From contig JBKHDT010000008.1 in assembly GCA_046541195.1 (NCBI GenBank), forward strand, positions 1 to 62,940: 62,940 nt of DNA, given 5' to 3'. This DNA comes from JBKHDT01 sp046541195. Lineage in GTDB: Bacteria > Pseudomonadota > Gammaproteobacteria > Halothiobacillales > Halothiobacillaceae. The position numbers were made by a program, and so were the translations under genes. The number at the start of each line of letters is the position of its first letter. The first letter of the stretch is position 1. Positions 20,438-28,678 of this stretch are shown piece by piece. The notes beneath the pieces are model-generated. The model had not been told where the DNA came from and did no database searches. It saw nothing but the letters and a program-made list of their open reading frames with translations.

Positions 20438-21184
20438 TCAGCGGGCCATGCGCATGTAGGCGGTGGTAACGGCGACCTGACTTTCATCACGGGACGTCGG
20501 GGTCGTGGAACCATAGGCCATCCGGTCGTCCGTGCCCCACTCGGCGGATTCCGGGCTGCCCAGCGCGTGACGATCGATCTCCCGAACCTGCCCGAAAGCC
20601 GCATCCGCCCTGCCATCGATCATGGTATCAAGCATGCGGGCCAGCGAGGGCGTCATCCGCTCGATTCGCATGACATTCCGGTCGACCAGCCGGTAGGTGC
20701 CGGGATCGGCGTCCGGCTCGTGCCATGGCAAATTGACAAAGCACACCTCGAGCTCCTGCGGATTGCCATTGCTGTCCAGGTAGACATATTGGGTGCGGTC
20801 TTCCTCGTTGCGCCCCTCCGGCATATCGATCCCGGCCTCCTGCATGGCTTCAATCAACTCATCACCGCAGAGCGGATCATTCGTCGTCGCATTGACCCGG
20901 CCCGTCGGGTCGAGCGGATCATCGCCCGGCGGCCGTGCCGTGCCGTCGTAGAAACGCTCGTAGGCGATCGCCCAGCCCTGCACAAAATCGTTAATCGCCC
21001 GCTGGTACTGGGCATTGCGCTGCACATCCTTGCCGATCGACACGGTTGCGGCAATCAGGCCGATAATCACCAGCACGATCGCCAGTTCCACCAGAGTAAA
21101 GCCGCGACGTCGACACCCCACTTGGTTACCCCGCCTCCGGCGGGCGAGGCCTGACCCATTCCATTCAGCGTACCGGTCGTGCAT
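20438..21184 (-). CDS. Type IV pilin, third paralogue of the major-type set
   Basis: Prepilin of 248 aa. A long basic leader of 28 residues ends in Gly, followed by FTLVELAIVLVIIGLI with Phe+1 and Glu+5. The segment IGKDVQRNAQYQ and the downstream motif MPEGRNEEDRTQYVYLD show that it is a paralogue of the two pilins at 37202-38068 and 38084-38878. Two cysteines are visible (PLCGDE, EVCFVN), spaced as in those paralogues. Its C-terminus is about 20-40 residues shorter. The ATG at 21184 overlaps the upstream gene by 20 nt. It is last in the operon, far from the other two. Confidence 0.88.
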   Translation of the reverse strand: MHDRYAEWNGSGLARRRRGNQVGCRRRGFTLVELAIVLVIIGLIAATVSIGKDVQRNAQYQRAINDFVQGWAIAYERFYDGTARPPGDDPLDPTGRVNATTNDPLCGDELIEAMQEAGIDMPEGRNEEDRTQYVYLDSNGNPQELEVCFVNLPWHEPDADPGTYRLVDRNVMRIERMTPSLARMLDTMIDGRADAAFGQVREIDRHALGSPESAEWGTDDRMAYGSTTPTSRDESQVAVTTAYMRMAR

Positions 21185-22370
21185 CGGAGGCCTCCATGTT
21201 TTGCCAGATGCTGCCTGCAAGGCCCTCGGCCTCATTGAACAGCGGCTCAAATTCTTCCAGCTTGTCCTCGGTCATCACCTTGGTGGCTGCAGCCAACGCG
21301 ACGGTCGCTGTGGCGGCGACCGCAGCCGCGGCATTGGTCGCGATGGCGGCCGCACCCGCTGCCAGAACGGGAGCCAGCGCACCCGCAGTGCGAATGGTTT
21401 GCGAAGTGGCAATCAGCATCAGCGCGGTCGCCTTGGCGGTGCCTGCAGCGGCAGAGGCCACCTTGGCCACGGAATCGGCGACCATCGCCGCTGCCATCCG
21501 ATCGGCGAGTTGAAGCTGCTGCCGGTAGTCCTTCAACCCCCCCACAAGAATGGCCTGAGCGGTGGCCGCATTTGGATGCGCATGCCCGGAACTGGCCAGC
21601 AGCCCCCCACAGCCCAGCGCATCGAAGACCTGCTCAAACGAGCGCACCACCACCCGATCGCGATGAGTCACACTGCGTGGTGTGCTCGCCGCGGCAAAGG
21701 ACTTTTCCTGGTTAAGGGCCGAAAAGGGATTTTCGGACACGCCCGCCGTCCAGCCCGGCATGGCCAGCGCATAGGCTACCGGCTGCGCGCCCCCTGTATC
21801 GCCCTCTTCAGCGGCTTTCAGTCGAGCATGCAGCTGATCCGGATCGTAGTCATCCAGTGCGCCAAGCCGGAGCGCATGGCAGAAATCCAGGCCGGTTCTT
21901 TTACCCAACGGCCAGTCAAGCGCGATCGGTGGCTGCTCCCGGGCAAGCAAAGGATGAAAACGGTCTCTTGAGACGGCCAGGTCCCGGTCCTTGTCTGACA
22001 GTTCATCGGCGGCCCGGTAGACACCGTAACGCAATCGGCCCAACCTGGGGTCGGCCAGATGCAGGGTCGCCCAGGGCAACGCCCCCACCACGTCATCCTC
22101 ATCACAATCTTCCAGCCCGTCGCCATCGGTATCCGGGCAGGGCAGGCGCGCCTGCAGGGCCGCAAACCCGGTTAGCGCCGCGTCGGCCTCGCCGAGCGAC
22201 ACATCGGCTCGAAGATCCTGCACCCGGGTACCGGCCAGATCCGCCAGCCGCCATCCAAAGACAACAACCGTGCCCAGAAGGACCAGAACCAGGGTCGTCT
22301 CGACCAGCGAAATGCCCCGTTGCTGCAAGACTGGTACCCAAGTCAGGCGCCTTGTCCAATATTTACCCAT
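21165..22370 (-). CDS. PCPD-family pilin-like protein with Ala-rich C-terminal helix (paralogue 1)
   Basis: 401 aa. A 19-residue leader ends QQRG, followed by ISLVETTLVLVLLG (Glu+5 kept). After the N-terminal helix comes the family core: LPCPDTDGDGLEDC with Cys78 and Cys89, then LPWATLHL and LRYGVYR. Later come LDFC and AYALAMPG...NPFSALN, then a DALGC motif. Residues about 300-364 are almost entirely Ala/Thr/Val and hydrophobic, an unusual feature for a pilin. The last 37 residues are polar. DxDxDG resembles a calcium-binding loop. No function is known to me; a minor or tip pseudopilin is inferred from context. ATG 22370 gives the natural leader. Confidence 0.75.
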   Translation of the reverse strand: MGKYWTRRLTWVPVLQQRGISLVETTLVLVLLGTVVVFGWRLADLAGTRVQDLRADVSLGEADAALTGFAALQARLPCPDTDGDGLEDCDEDDVVGALPWATLHLADPRLGRLRYGVYRAADELSDKDRDLAVSRDRFHPLLAREQPPIALDWPLGKRTGLDFCHALRLGALDDYDPDQLHARLKAAEEGDTGGAQPVAYALAMPGWTAGVSENPFSALNQEKSFAAASTPRSVTHRDRVVVRSFEQVFDALGCGGLLASSGHAHPNAATAQAILVGGLKDYRQQLQLADRMAAAMVADSVAKVASAAAGTAKATALMLIATSQTIRTAGALAPVLAAGAAAIATNAAAAVAATATVALAAATKVMTEDKLEEFEPLFNEAEGLAGSIWQNMEASDARPVR

Positions 22371-22381
22371 GCGCCTGCTCC

Positions 22382-23554
22382 TCAATGATCCAGATCCACG
22401 GCCTTCTCGAAAGCCTCGCGTCGATTAATGCGCATTCGCGTAACATAAGGAGCCGCTGCCGCGGTCTGTTCTTGCGCCTTCTGGTAATTGAGTTCTGCCG
22501 TTGCGACTGCGGCTATGGCCGCCACTTCGGCGGCCACAGCTGCGGCGATGGCAACCGCTGCCGCAGCGGAAGCCTTGACGATCGCGGCAGTCAAAGAGCC
22601 GGCGGCAGCAATTGATCCCACGACCGCCAAGGCAATGGAAGAGGCGCCATCCCCGATGGCAATCGCCAGGTCAGCCGTGGCCAGAGTAAGCGTCGCGATG
22701 GCCAGATCACGGTTCATCTTGCGAACCCCTTCGGCGAACACCCGAAAATCCTCGTAGCCCGCGGCATATCGATGCAGATCATAAGCCGCATAAGCCTGCC
22801 GAGCCGCCGCCTCCACAGCCGCCACGCGCGCCGGACAGCCAAGCCGGCTGTACAGGGACAGCGGCGAGCGCGAGAGCACACGATCGTCATAATCCGAGCG
22901 TGCCTGGTAACCGACATGCTCAAACCGTCCGGGCTCGCGGTTCAAGCCATCAAAGGGATTGCCGCTGGCATCCCGGTCACGTCCACCCACGGCCAGGGCA
23001 TAGGCCTGCTCAATACCGCCCATGCCTGCGAGCAGCTTGTCCTGCGGATTGTTTGCCAGATTCCCCACGGCCCGACACAGATCCAGCATATTGATCCTGT
23101 CATCCGGTGTAACAGCGCCCGATGGGGACGGAGGCAACCAGAGGCTGTACCGGTCCGTCAGGCGCGTCAGGTCCGCATCGGTTTCGGCTGTGGCCGAGAA
23201 GTGCCGGTACACCCCGTAGCGCACCGGCTCGACTACAGACAAGCCCAGGCTGCGGGTAGGCAGCCAGCCGGTGGTCTCGGTCTGGTCGCAGTCCTCCCAG
23301 CCATCCTGGTTGAAATCCGGGCAGGGCAGACGCGCCTGTGCCAGTGCAAACCCGAGCAGCGCATCCTCGGCCTGTTCAAGCTCAGTCCCCTCGAAATCCG
23401 AAAACAGGGGCAACTGCGCGATGCGGGGATAAGCCTGATAGGCCAACAGCCCGATCAGTGAAAGTGCGACCAGCGACAGGGCCGCCTCGACCAGTCCAAA
23501 TCCCCTTTGCCGACCCGGTGTCCGGATACCGGGCAGCCAGTGTTTTCCCGTCAT
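22382..23554 (-). CDS. PCPD-family pilin-like protein with Ala-rich C-terminal helix (paralogue 2)
   Basis: 390 aa. The leader ends GRQRG (18 residues), then FGLVEAALSLVALSLIGLL with Glu+5. The core LPCPDFNQDGWEDC has Cys78 and Cys89, the same positions and 11-residue spacing as in the downstream paralogue. LPTRSLGL, VRYGVYR, MLDLC, AYALAVGG, NPFDGLN, YDDRVLSRS and LGC follow in the same order. Residues about 282-358 form a long Ala/Val/Ile-rich helix. Its stop overlaps nothing; the next gene starts 12 nt later. The ATG overlaps the upstream gene as ATGA. Role inferred: minor pilin acting with its neighbours. Confidence 0.75.
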   Translation of the reverse strand: MTGKHWLPGIRTPGRQRGFGLVEAALSLVALSLIGLLAYQAYPRIAQLPLFSDFEGTELEQAEDALLGFALAQARLPCPDFNQDGWEDCDQTETTGWLPTRSLGLSVVEPVRYGVYRHFSATAETDADLTRLTDRYSLWLPPSPSGAVTPDDRINMLDLCRAVGNLANNPQDKLLAGMGGIEQAYALAVGGRDRDASGNPFDGLNREPGRFEHVGYQARSDYDDRVLSRSPLSLYSRLGCPARVAAVEAAARQAYAAYDLHRYAAGYEDFRVFAEGVRKMNRDLAIATLTLATADLAIAIGDGASSIALAVVGSIAAAGSLTAAIVKASAAAAVAIAAAVAAEVAAIAAVATAELNYQKAQEQTAAAAPYVTRMRINRREAFEKAVDLDH

Positions 23555-25605
23555 TGGATCGCCCCCCGCTTCAATGCCTCATTGAGGATATCCTCCGCAC
23601 CGTCCCAGACCCCGATCTCCTCACCCTCCGGGTCCTCGGGGTTGTCACGTTTGGCCAGCAGGTCCTCGTAAGCGTCTCTCAATTCGCGGGCCTCCTGCTC
23701 GGCCTGGTCAGCCGCTGACTCCATCTCGTCGGCATGGAGGTCCTTGAGGTACCAGTCCTGATAACTTTGCATAAACGAGTCGAATAACCACCCACTGATC
23801 CCCACCCAGGCGGCGAGGCTATCCCGCTCGCTGATATACGCGCTATAGGCCGAATCACGGGTACTTTTAGCCGCCGAGATCTGATCGGCCGCAGCCGACT
23901 GCTCGTTACGTGCCTCGGCCAGCTGCTCCTCAAGCTCCTTGATCGACGCTTCCAACCGCTCGCGGTTAATCCAAGTGTCCTCGTTATCCGGATCGATCTC
24001 GCCGTCGGTATCCGGCGCGTCCGCCAGCGATTCTTGTGCTTCATCCAGGGCATCCTCGAGCTTGTCCACCTGCTCGTCGGCCTGCTCTTTCTCGGCCTCC
24101 GCCTCGTTCACCGCCTGCTCGGCGTCCATGTAAGCACGGTAGCGGTCATACAGTCTGGATACCCGCTCTCGTGCATCGGCATCAGACACGTCATCAGGTT
24201 TGGTGTCGATCACGAATGTCTCCAAAGCCTCTCGTGAGTCGCGATAGTCGCCCCAAGCGTCGTTGGCCTCTTCCCGCGCCTCATTGGCATCCTCGCGCGC
24301 CTCGCGCGCATCCTCGTCGGCGTCATCCGCCGCATCCTTCATGATCGCGAGCATTTCATCCCAATCGACATCGCTGTCGGCCAGCGCCGCACCGCTCTCG
24401 ATCGCAACGGAGACGTACAGCCCGACCGCGACGAGCTGGGGGGGAATCGCGGCTACGTACAAGCCGACTGCCGCAACCGCCGCGACCACGGCGGCAGTCG
24501 CCGCCGCCACGGCTGCTGCCATCACCGGAATCGCAGCGCAACCGACCAGCGCAGCACAACTGCCAATAGCCGCTTTCAGCTTGACAATTGCTTGGGCCAG
24601 CTCCCCCTTTGCCGCCAGCGCTGTGCTGACCACAAGTATGCCCTTGGCCACCAGAACGGCGGTCTTCACGGCTGCCACCAAGGCCTTGACCCCGGCAATC
24701 ACCGTGGTCCACACCTTCTGGCTCTCGACTTCCGCCACGACCTCAACGGCCTGACCAATGGCATGCAGGCTCGCCATCGCGTCCTGACAGGACAAGGCAT
24801 CGAACAGGGCCTGAGCCCCGCGGGCCATGACCTGGTCGTCATATCCCGGCCCACCGGCACGCAGCGGCGATTCCAGGCGCGCGTTCTGCCAGTCGGCGTT
24901 GTGCCCCTCAAAACCCCGGAAGCGGTTGCCCGAATCGTCGGCCGCGGGGGTCAGGGTCTCGCCGGGATCCGCCAGGCCAAAGGCCACCGGCAGGTCGGTG
25001 GTGTTCTCGATATCCCGGACAAAGGCCTGACTGCCGTCATGACGCACCTCGTCCAGGGCCGCACAGAAGTCCAGCACGTTGACGCCATCGGCACGAGCGA
25101 AGGTCTTGTCGAGGTCCTCCATATCCGCGTTCTGCCAGTAGTCCCACCTGCCGGCCCGGAAACGCTGGACCTGTTCGGCCAGGCGGGGGTCTACAACATA
25201 ACCCAAACGCACCAGACCCGGCCGGTAGCCGGCCAAGTCAAGTTGCACGGTATTCGCCGGCAAGAACCCCTTGGCGGGTATGCCAGGGTCATGGGCGCAC
25301 TCCTCGTCCTCCGGCGTATCGGCACAGGGTGCGCAGTCTTCCTCGCCATCCCCGTCGAGGTCCGGGCAGGGCAGCCGGTGGTGCTCGGCGAGAAAGCCCA
25401 GCAAGGCCCGCTCGCCCTCGTCGAGCAGTTGCGCCCGCGTATCCACCTGCAGACGATGGTCATAGAGCGTCTTTGCCGAATAGCCCAGCATGGCGACCAC
25501 GGCAAAAAGCCCGACCGCCACCGTGGCGGCGAGCAAGGCCATGCCACCCTGACTTCTGCCGACAGTAGACCAGCCCGAGTTGAACACATGCGGCTTTCCG
25601 TCCAT
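23551..25605 (-). CDS. Giant PCPD-family pilin-like protein with hydrophobic segment and coiled coil (paralogue 3)
   Basis: 684 aa, the largest pilin-like protein here. The leader ends RSQGG and is followed by MALLAATVAVGLFAVVAML, lacking Glu+5 as GspK-type pseudopilins do. The core LPCPDLDGDGEEDC (Cys80, Cys91) is followed by an extra Cys-rich insert, then LDFC, PVAFGLADPG, YDDQVMARG and DALSC. Residues about 298-408 are strongly hydrophobic and Ala/Val-rich. Residues about 412-620 are acidic heptad-like coiled coil, including an Asp-rich stretch DTDGEIDPDNED. Start 25605 is chosen because GGAGGG lies 8 nt upstream; the ATG at 25611 is too close to it. Likely a tip component by analogy with GspK. 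Confidence 0.75.
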   Translation of the reverse strand: MDGKPHVFNSGWSTVGRSQGGMALLAATVAVGLFAVVAMLGYSAKTLYDHRLQVDTRAQLLDEGERALLGFLAEHHRLPCPDLDGDGEEDCAPCADTPEDEECAHDPGIPAKGFLPANTVQLDLAGYRPGLVRLGYVVDPRLAEQVQRFRAGRWDYWQNADMEDLDKTFARADGVNVLDFCAALDEVRHDGSQAFVRDIENTTDLPVAFGLADPGETLTPAADDSGNRFRGFEGHNADWQNARLESPLRAGGPGYDDQVMARGAQALFDALSCQDAMASLHAIGQAVEVVAEVESQKVWTTVIAGVKALVAAVKTAVLVAKGILVVSTALAAKGELAQAIVKLKAAIGSCAALVGCAAIPVMAAAVAAATAAVVAAVAAVGLYVAAIPPQLVAVGLYVSVAIESGAALADSDVDWDEMLAIMKDAADDADEDAREAREDANEAREEANDAWGDYRDSREALETFVIDTKPDDVSDADARERVSRLYDRYRAYMDAEQAVNEAEAEKEQADEQVDKLEDALDEAQESLADAPDTDGEIDPDNEDTWINRERLEASIKELEEQLAEARNEQSAAADQISAAKSTRDSAYSAYISERDSLAAWVGISGWLFDSFMQSYQDWYLKDLHADEMESAADQAEQEARELRDAYEDLLAKRDNPEDPEGEEIGVWDGAEDILNEALKRGAIQ

Positions 25606-25610
25606 GTGCA

Positions 25611-26867
25611 TTACCCTCCCGTGGATGCCCAAGCCGCCTGGCGAACCAGCTCGTAGATCGGCAGCAGCAGGGCAACGATCAGCAGGATGAACAAACCACC
25701 GGCGAAGATGATGATGACCGGCTTGAGAATTTCAGCCAGCGAGCTCACCAGGTAGTCGAGACGTGCCCGGTACTCCTCGGCCAGGTAGCTGAGCTGCTGG
25801 TCCAGGGCACCAGACTCCTCGCCGACATTGATCATGCGCACAGCCATTGGCGGAAACCCGCCGACCCGGCGCATGGCGGCGCTGAGCATCTCGCCGTTGG
25901 CCATCAGGTCACGCATTCGCGAGAAGCGCTCCTTGTAATACTGGTCCGCCAGCGATCGCTCCAGAACGTTCAGGCTGCCCAGCAGGTCAACCCCGGCCCG
26001 GACAAGCAGCGCCAGGTTCTCGGCGATGTAGGCCATGCCCGAGGCGGTCACGATCACCCGAAGGATCGGGATTCGGTGTGCGAGCCGGTGCGCGAACCGG
26101 CGGGTAGGCAGGTGATAGCGAACCAGCATGATCAAGGCAGCGACGCCGGCCACCAGCCCGACCAGCGATGACAGCGCGTTTTCTTCCGCCCAGTCGGAAA
26201 AGGCGAGCAGGCCGCGTGTGAGCGCCGGCAGCTCGAGCTGCATGCTGTCGAAAAGCTCCGAAAGGTTCGGAATGACGTAGTAAATCCAGAACAGCGCCGC
26301 CCCAATGATCGAGGCAAACACGAAGGCGGGGTAGATCAGCGCCCGGCGAACGTCCCGGGTAATCGAGACCAGCCGCTCGATGTGCTTGGCCGCTTCCAGC
26401 AGCATCCGGTCCAGGGCGCCGGTCTCGTCCCCGATCACCACCAGATTGCGTACCGTCTCGGGGAACAGCTCGGGATAGCGCGCGAAGGCCGCGCTGGTGG
26501 TCGCGCCCGCATCCAGTTCGGCCAGGATCAGCCGCGCGACATGCGCCACGCGTCGCTGGTCCCGACCGCGTTCCTCGGCAATGGCCTTGAGCGCGTCCTG
26601 CAAGGGAATCCCCGATCGGGTCATGACCCCGAGATCGCGCAGAAAGCCGGCCAGCTCCACCATCGGCAACGGGCTGCGAAACAGCCGCACCATGCCGTTG
26701 CCCAACTCTGCGACTGCACCAGGCAGGCGCACCAGGGTCAGCACGGTGGCGTCGTAATGAGCCTCCAGCCACTGCCGCGCCGAGAGGTCCTGGGTGACGG
26801 CCAGGCGCAGCACCCCCACCTTCAGTCGCTTCGGCGGCACCAGAATCCGGTAAAAATAGGTATTCAT
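25611..26867 (-). CDS. mshG: Pilus platform protein, PilC/GspF family (MshG-like)
   Basis: Polytopic inner-membrane platform protein, 418 aa. Two T2SF domains are seen. The first (about 68-190) includes FLRDLGVMTRSGIPLQDAL and VIGDETGALDRML. The second (about 275-395) includes ENLALLVRAGVDLLGSLNVL and NVGEESGALDQQL. Three hydrophobic helices are at about 170-200, 220-245 and 383-408. The ATG overlaps the ATPase stop as ATGA, and the motor ATPase is its expected partner. The N-terminal 60 residues are cytoplasmic and not strongly conserved. Confidence 0.93.
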   Translation of the reverse strand: MNTYFYRILVPPKRLKVGVLRLAVTQDLSARQWLEAHYDATVLTLVRLPGAVAELGNGMVRLFRSPLPMVELAGFLRDLGVMTRSGIPLQDALKAIAEERGRDQRRVAHVARLILAELDAGATTSAAFARYPELFPETVRNLVVIGDETGALDRMLLEAAKHIERLVSITRDVRRALIYPAFVFASIIGAALFWIYYVIPNLSELFDSMQLELPALTRGLLAFSDWAEENALSSLVGLVAGVAALIMLVRYHLPTRRFAHRLAHRIPILRVIVTASGMAYIAENLALLVRAGVDLLGSLNVLERSLADQYYKERFSRMRDLMANGEMLSAAMRRVGGFPPMAVRMINVGEESGALDQQLSYLAEEYRARLDYLVSSLAEILKPVIIIFAGGLFILLIVALLLPIYELVRQAAWASTGG

Positions 26868-28576
26868 CGCGCATCCCCCTCACCAAGAACGCGGACGACC
26901 TCGTCCATGGTGGTCTGGCCCTTGGCAACCCGCGTCCGCGCCAGCTCGATCATCGGCCGGAACCCTCGCTCGTGCGCCGCCTCCATCAACCCATGACGGC
27001 TGGCCGCCTCGGCAATTTTCGCGGCAAGTGCCTCGTCGATATCCAGGATTTCGTACAGGGGCATTCGCCCGAGGTATCCCGAACCGCCGCAACGATCGCA
27101 CCCCTTGCCACGCATGAGGTCAGCCGGCGTGCCTTCGCCCAGGAATCGATCGATTGCGTCGCTGCGCTCCTCGGGTTCAGAGCAGAACGGACAGTTGCGC
27201 CGCAACAGGCGCTGGTTGACGACCCCGAGCAGGTTGTCGGCGATGATGTCCGGCCGCAGCCCCATCGGCACGAGCCGCGGCACGACGCCAAAGACGCTAC
27301 CCACGTGCAGGGTCGAGAGCACCAGGTGACCTGTCGCCGAGGCGACCACCGCCGCCTGAGCGGTTTCCGGGTCGCGGATCTCCCCGACCAGTATGACGTC
27401 CGGATCGTGACGCAGAAAATGACGCAGCGCCACGTTGAAGTCATAGCCGGCACGCCGGTTGACTTCGGTCTGGCAAATGGTGGGCAGCCGGTACTCGATG
27501 GGATCTTCCACCGTAAGCACGTTGCGCTCGATCAGTGCCTGCAGTCGCAGAGCCGCATGCAGCGTAGTGCTCTTGCCCGAGCCGGTGGGACCGGTCATCA
27601 GCACCATGCCCGAGGGCTTGGAGAACATGCGTCGCAGCATGCCGACATCCTGCTCGAGGAATCCGAGCTGCTCGAGCCGGGCCAGATCCACCCGCTCCGG
27701 AAGCAGGCGCAGGACCATCCGCTCGCCGTGCTCGGTAATCAGTGTCGAGACCCGGATGGTATGCGGCTGTTCGAGAACCACTGCGCGGAAGCTGCCATCC
27801 TGCGGCTTGCGCTGCTCGGAGATGTCCAGTTCTGCCTGGATCTTGATATAGACCAGCAGGCGGGCCAGATCGGCGGAAAGCGCAAACACCGGGCGCAACA
27901 CGCCGTCCACGCGTACCAGCAGGTGGTAACTTCCGGGTGCGGGATCAATGTGGATGTCGGTGCCACGGTCCCGCACCGCGAGATGCAGGATGTACTCCAG
28001 CAGGCGCTCGGGAGCACGGGTGCGATCGACATCCGACATCAGCGAGCGGACCTCGCGACGAATCAGCTCGTCAACGGGATTCTGGGCAAAGTAGTAGTGA
28101 TGCCGCACCAATTGCTGGATTGGCGTGAACTCGCTTTGCACCATCCGGCACTGCATCCCCAGCCGACGACGGACAATATCGGCTACCCGGTCGGGCAGGC
28201 CATCACCCAATGCCAGCGAAAGCACGCCCTGTTCGACTTCCAGGGGCAGGAAGCCGTTGTTCAGGCAGACTTCGCGGGGCAGGCGGTCCAGCAGTTCCTC
28301 ATGCGGGCGAGGCAGGCGATCCGGCGCCATGAAGGGAATGTCACGCTGTTCGGCCAGAAGCATGGCGACATCGGCCTCCGTGACCAGACCGAGCTGAACC
28401 AGAATGCGGCCCAGCGGCGTATCCGAAACGGCCTGCTTCTGAAGCGCGTACTCCAGCTGCACCGCCGTGAGCTTGCCAGCCCGCACGAGGCGCTGACCCA
28501 GTGCCCCGCGAACTTCCGGAACCTCTGCCCGGTGGGCTGCCGCCGCGGTCGTTTCCGCTCCCGCCGTTTCTGCCAT
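26864..28576 (-). CDS. mshE: Pilus assembly motor ATPase, PilB/GspE family (MshE-like)
   Basis: Hexameric cytoplasmic ATPase powering pilin extrusion, 570 aa. Residues 25-48 and 54-77 form two 24-residue MshEN motifs separated by exactly five residues (LGQRLVRAG... and LGRILVQLG...), the layout of the cyclic di-GMP-binding N-domain of MshE. The consensus leading Arg is Ala25 and Pro54 here. The C-terminal core has Walker A GPTGSGKST (about 328-336), Asp box, Walker B VGEIRDPETA and a zinc site (CPFC and CDRC). ATG 28576 begins a short Ala-rich leader. The stop overlaps mshG. Confidence 0.93.
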   Translation of the reverse strand: MAETAGAETTAAAAHRAEVPEVRGALGQRLVRAGKLTAVQLEYALQKQAVSDTPLGRILVQLGLVTEADVAMLLAEQRDIPFMAPDRLPRPHEELLDRLPREVCLNNGFLPLEVEQGVLSLALGDGLPDRVADIVRRRLGMQCRMVQSEFTPIQQLVRHHYYFAQNPVDELIRREVRSLMSDVDRTRAPERLLEYILHLAVRDRGTDIHIDPAPGSYHLLVRVDGVLRPVFALSADLARLLVYIKIQAELDISEQRKPQDGSFRAVVLEQPHTIRVSTLITEHGERMVLRLLPERVDLARLEQLGFLEQDVGMLRRMFSKPSGMVLMTGPTGSGKSTTLHAALRLQALIERNVLTVEDPIEYRLPTICQTEVNRRAGYDFNVALRHFLRHDPDVILVGEIRDPETAQAAVVASATGHLVLSTLHVGSVFGVVPRLVPMGLRPDIIADNLLGVVNQRLLRRNCPFCSEPEERSDAIDRFLGEGTPADLMRGKGCDRCGGSGYLGRMPLYEILDIDEALAAKIAEAASRHGLMEAAHERGFRPMIELARTRVAKGQTTMDEVVRVLGEGDAR

Positions 28577-28678
28577 CTGAATTTTCCTCTCCAATCCATT
28601 CGCGCCACGCCCCAACCCGGCCCCCGCCTTTCGCCCGGGGCCGGGCACTGAAGCCCGGCCCGGCGCCCGAGAGCCACC

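Noticed and set aside
26972..28651. 559-codon plus-strand frame opposite the motor ATPase
   Set aside because: Antisense of a gene with Walker and zinc motifs; product shows no recognisable domain.
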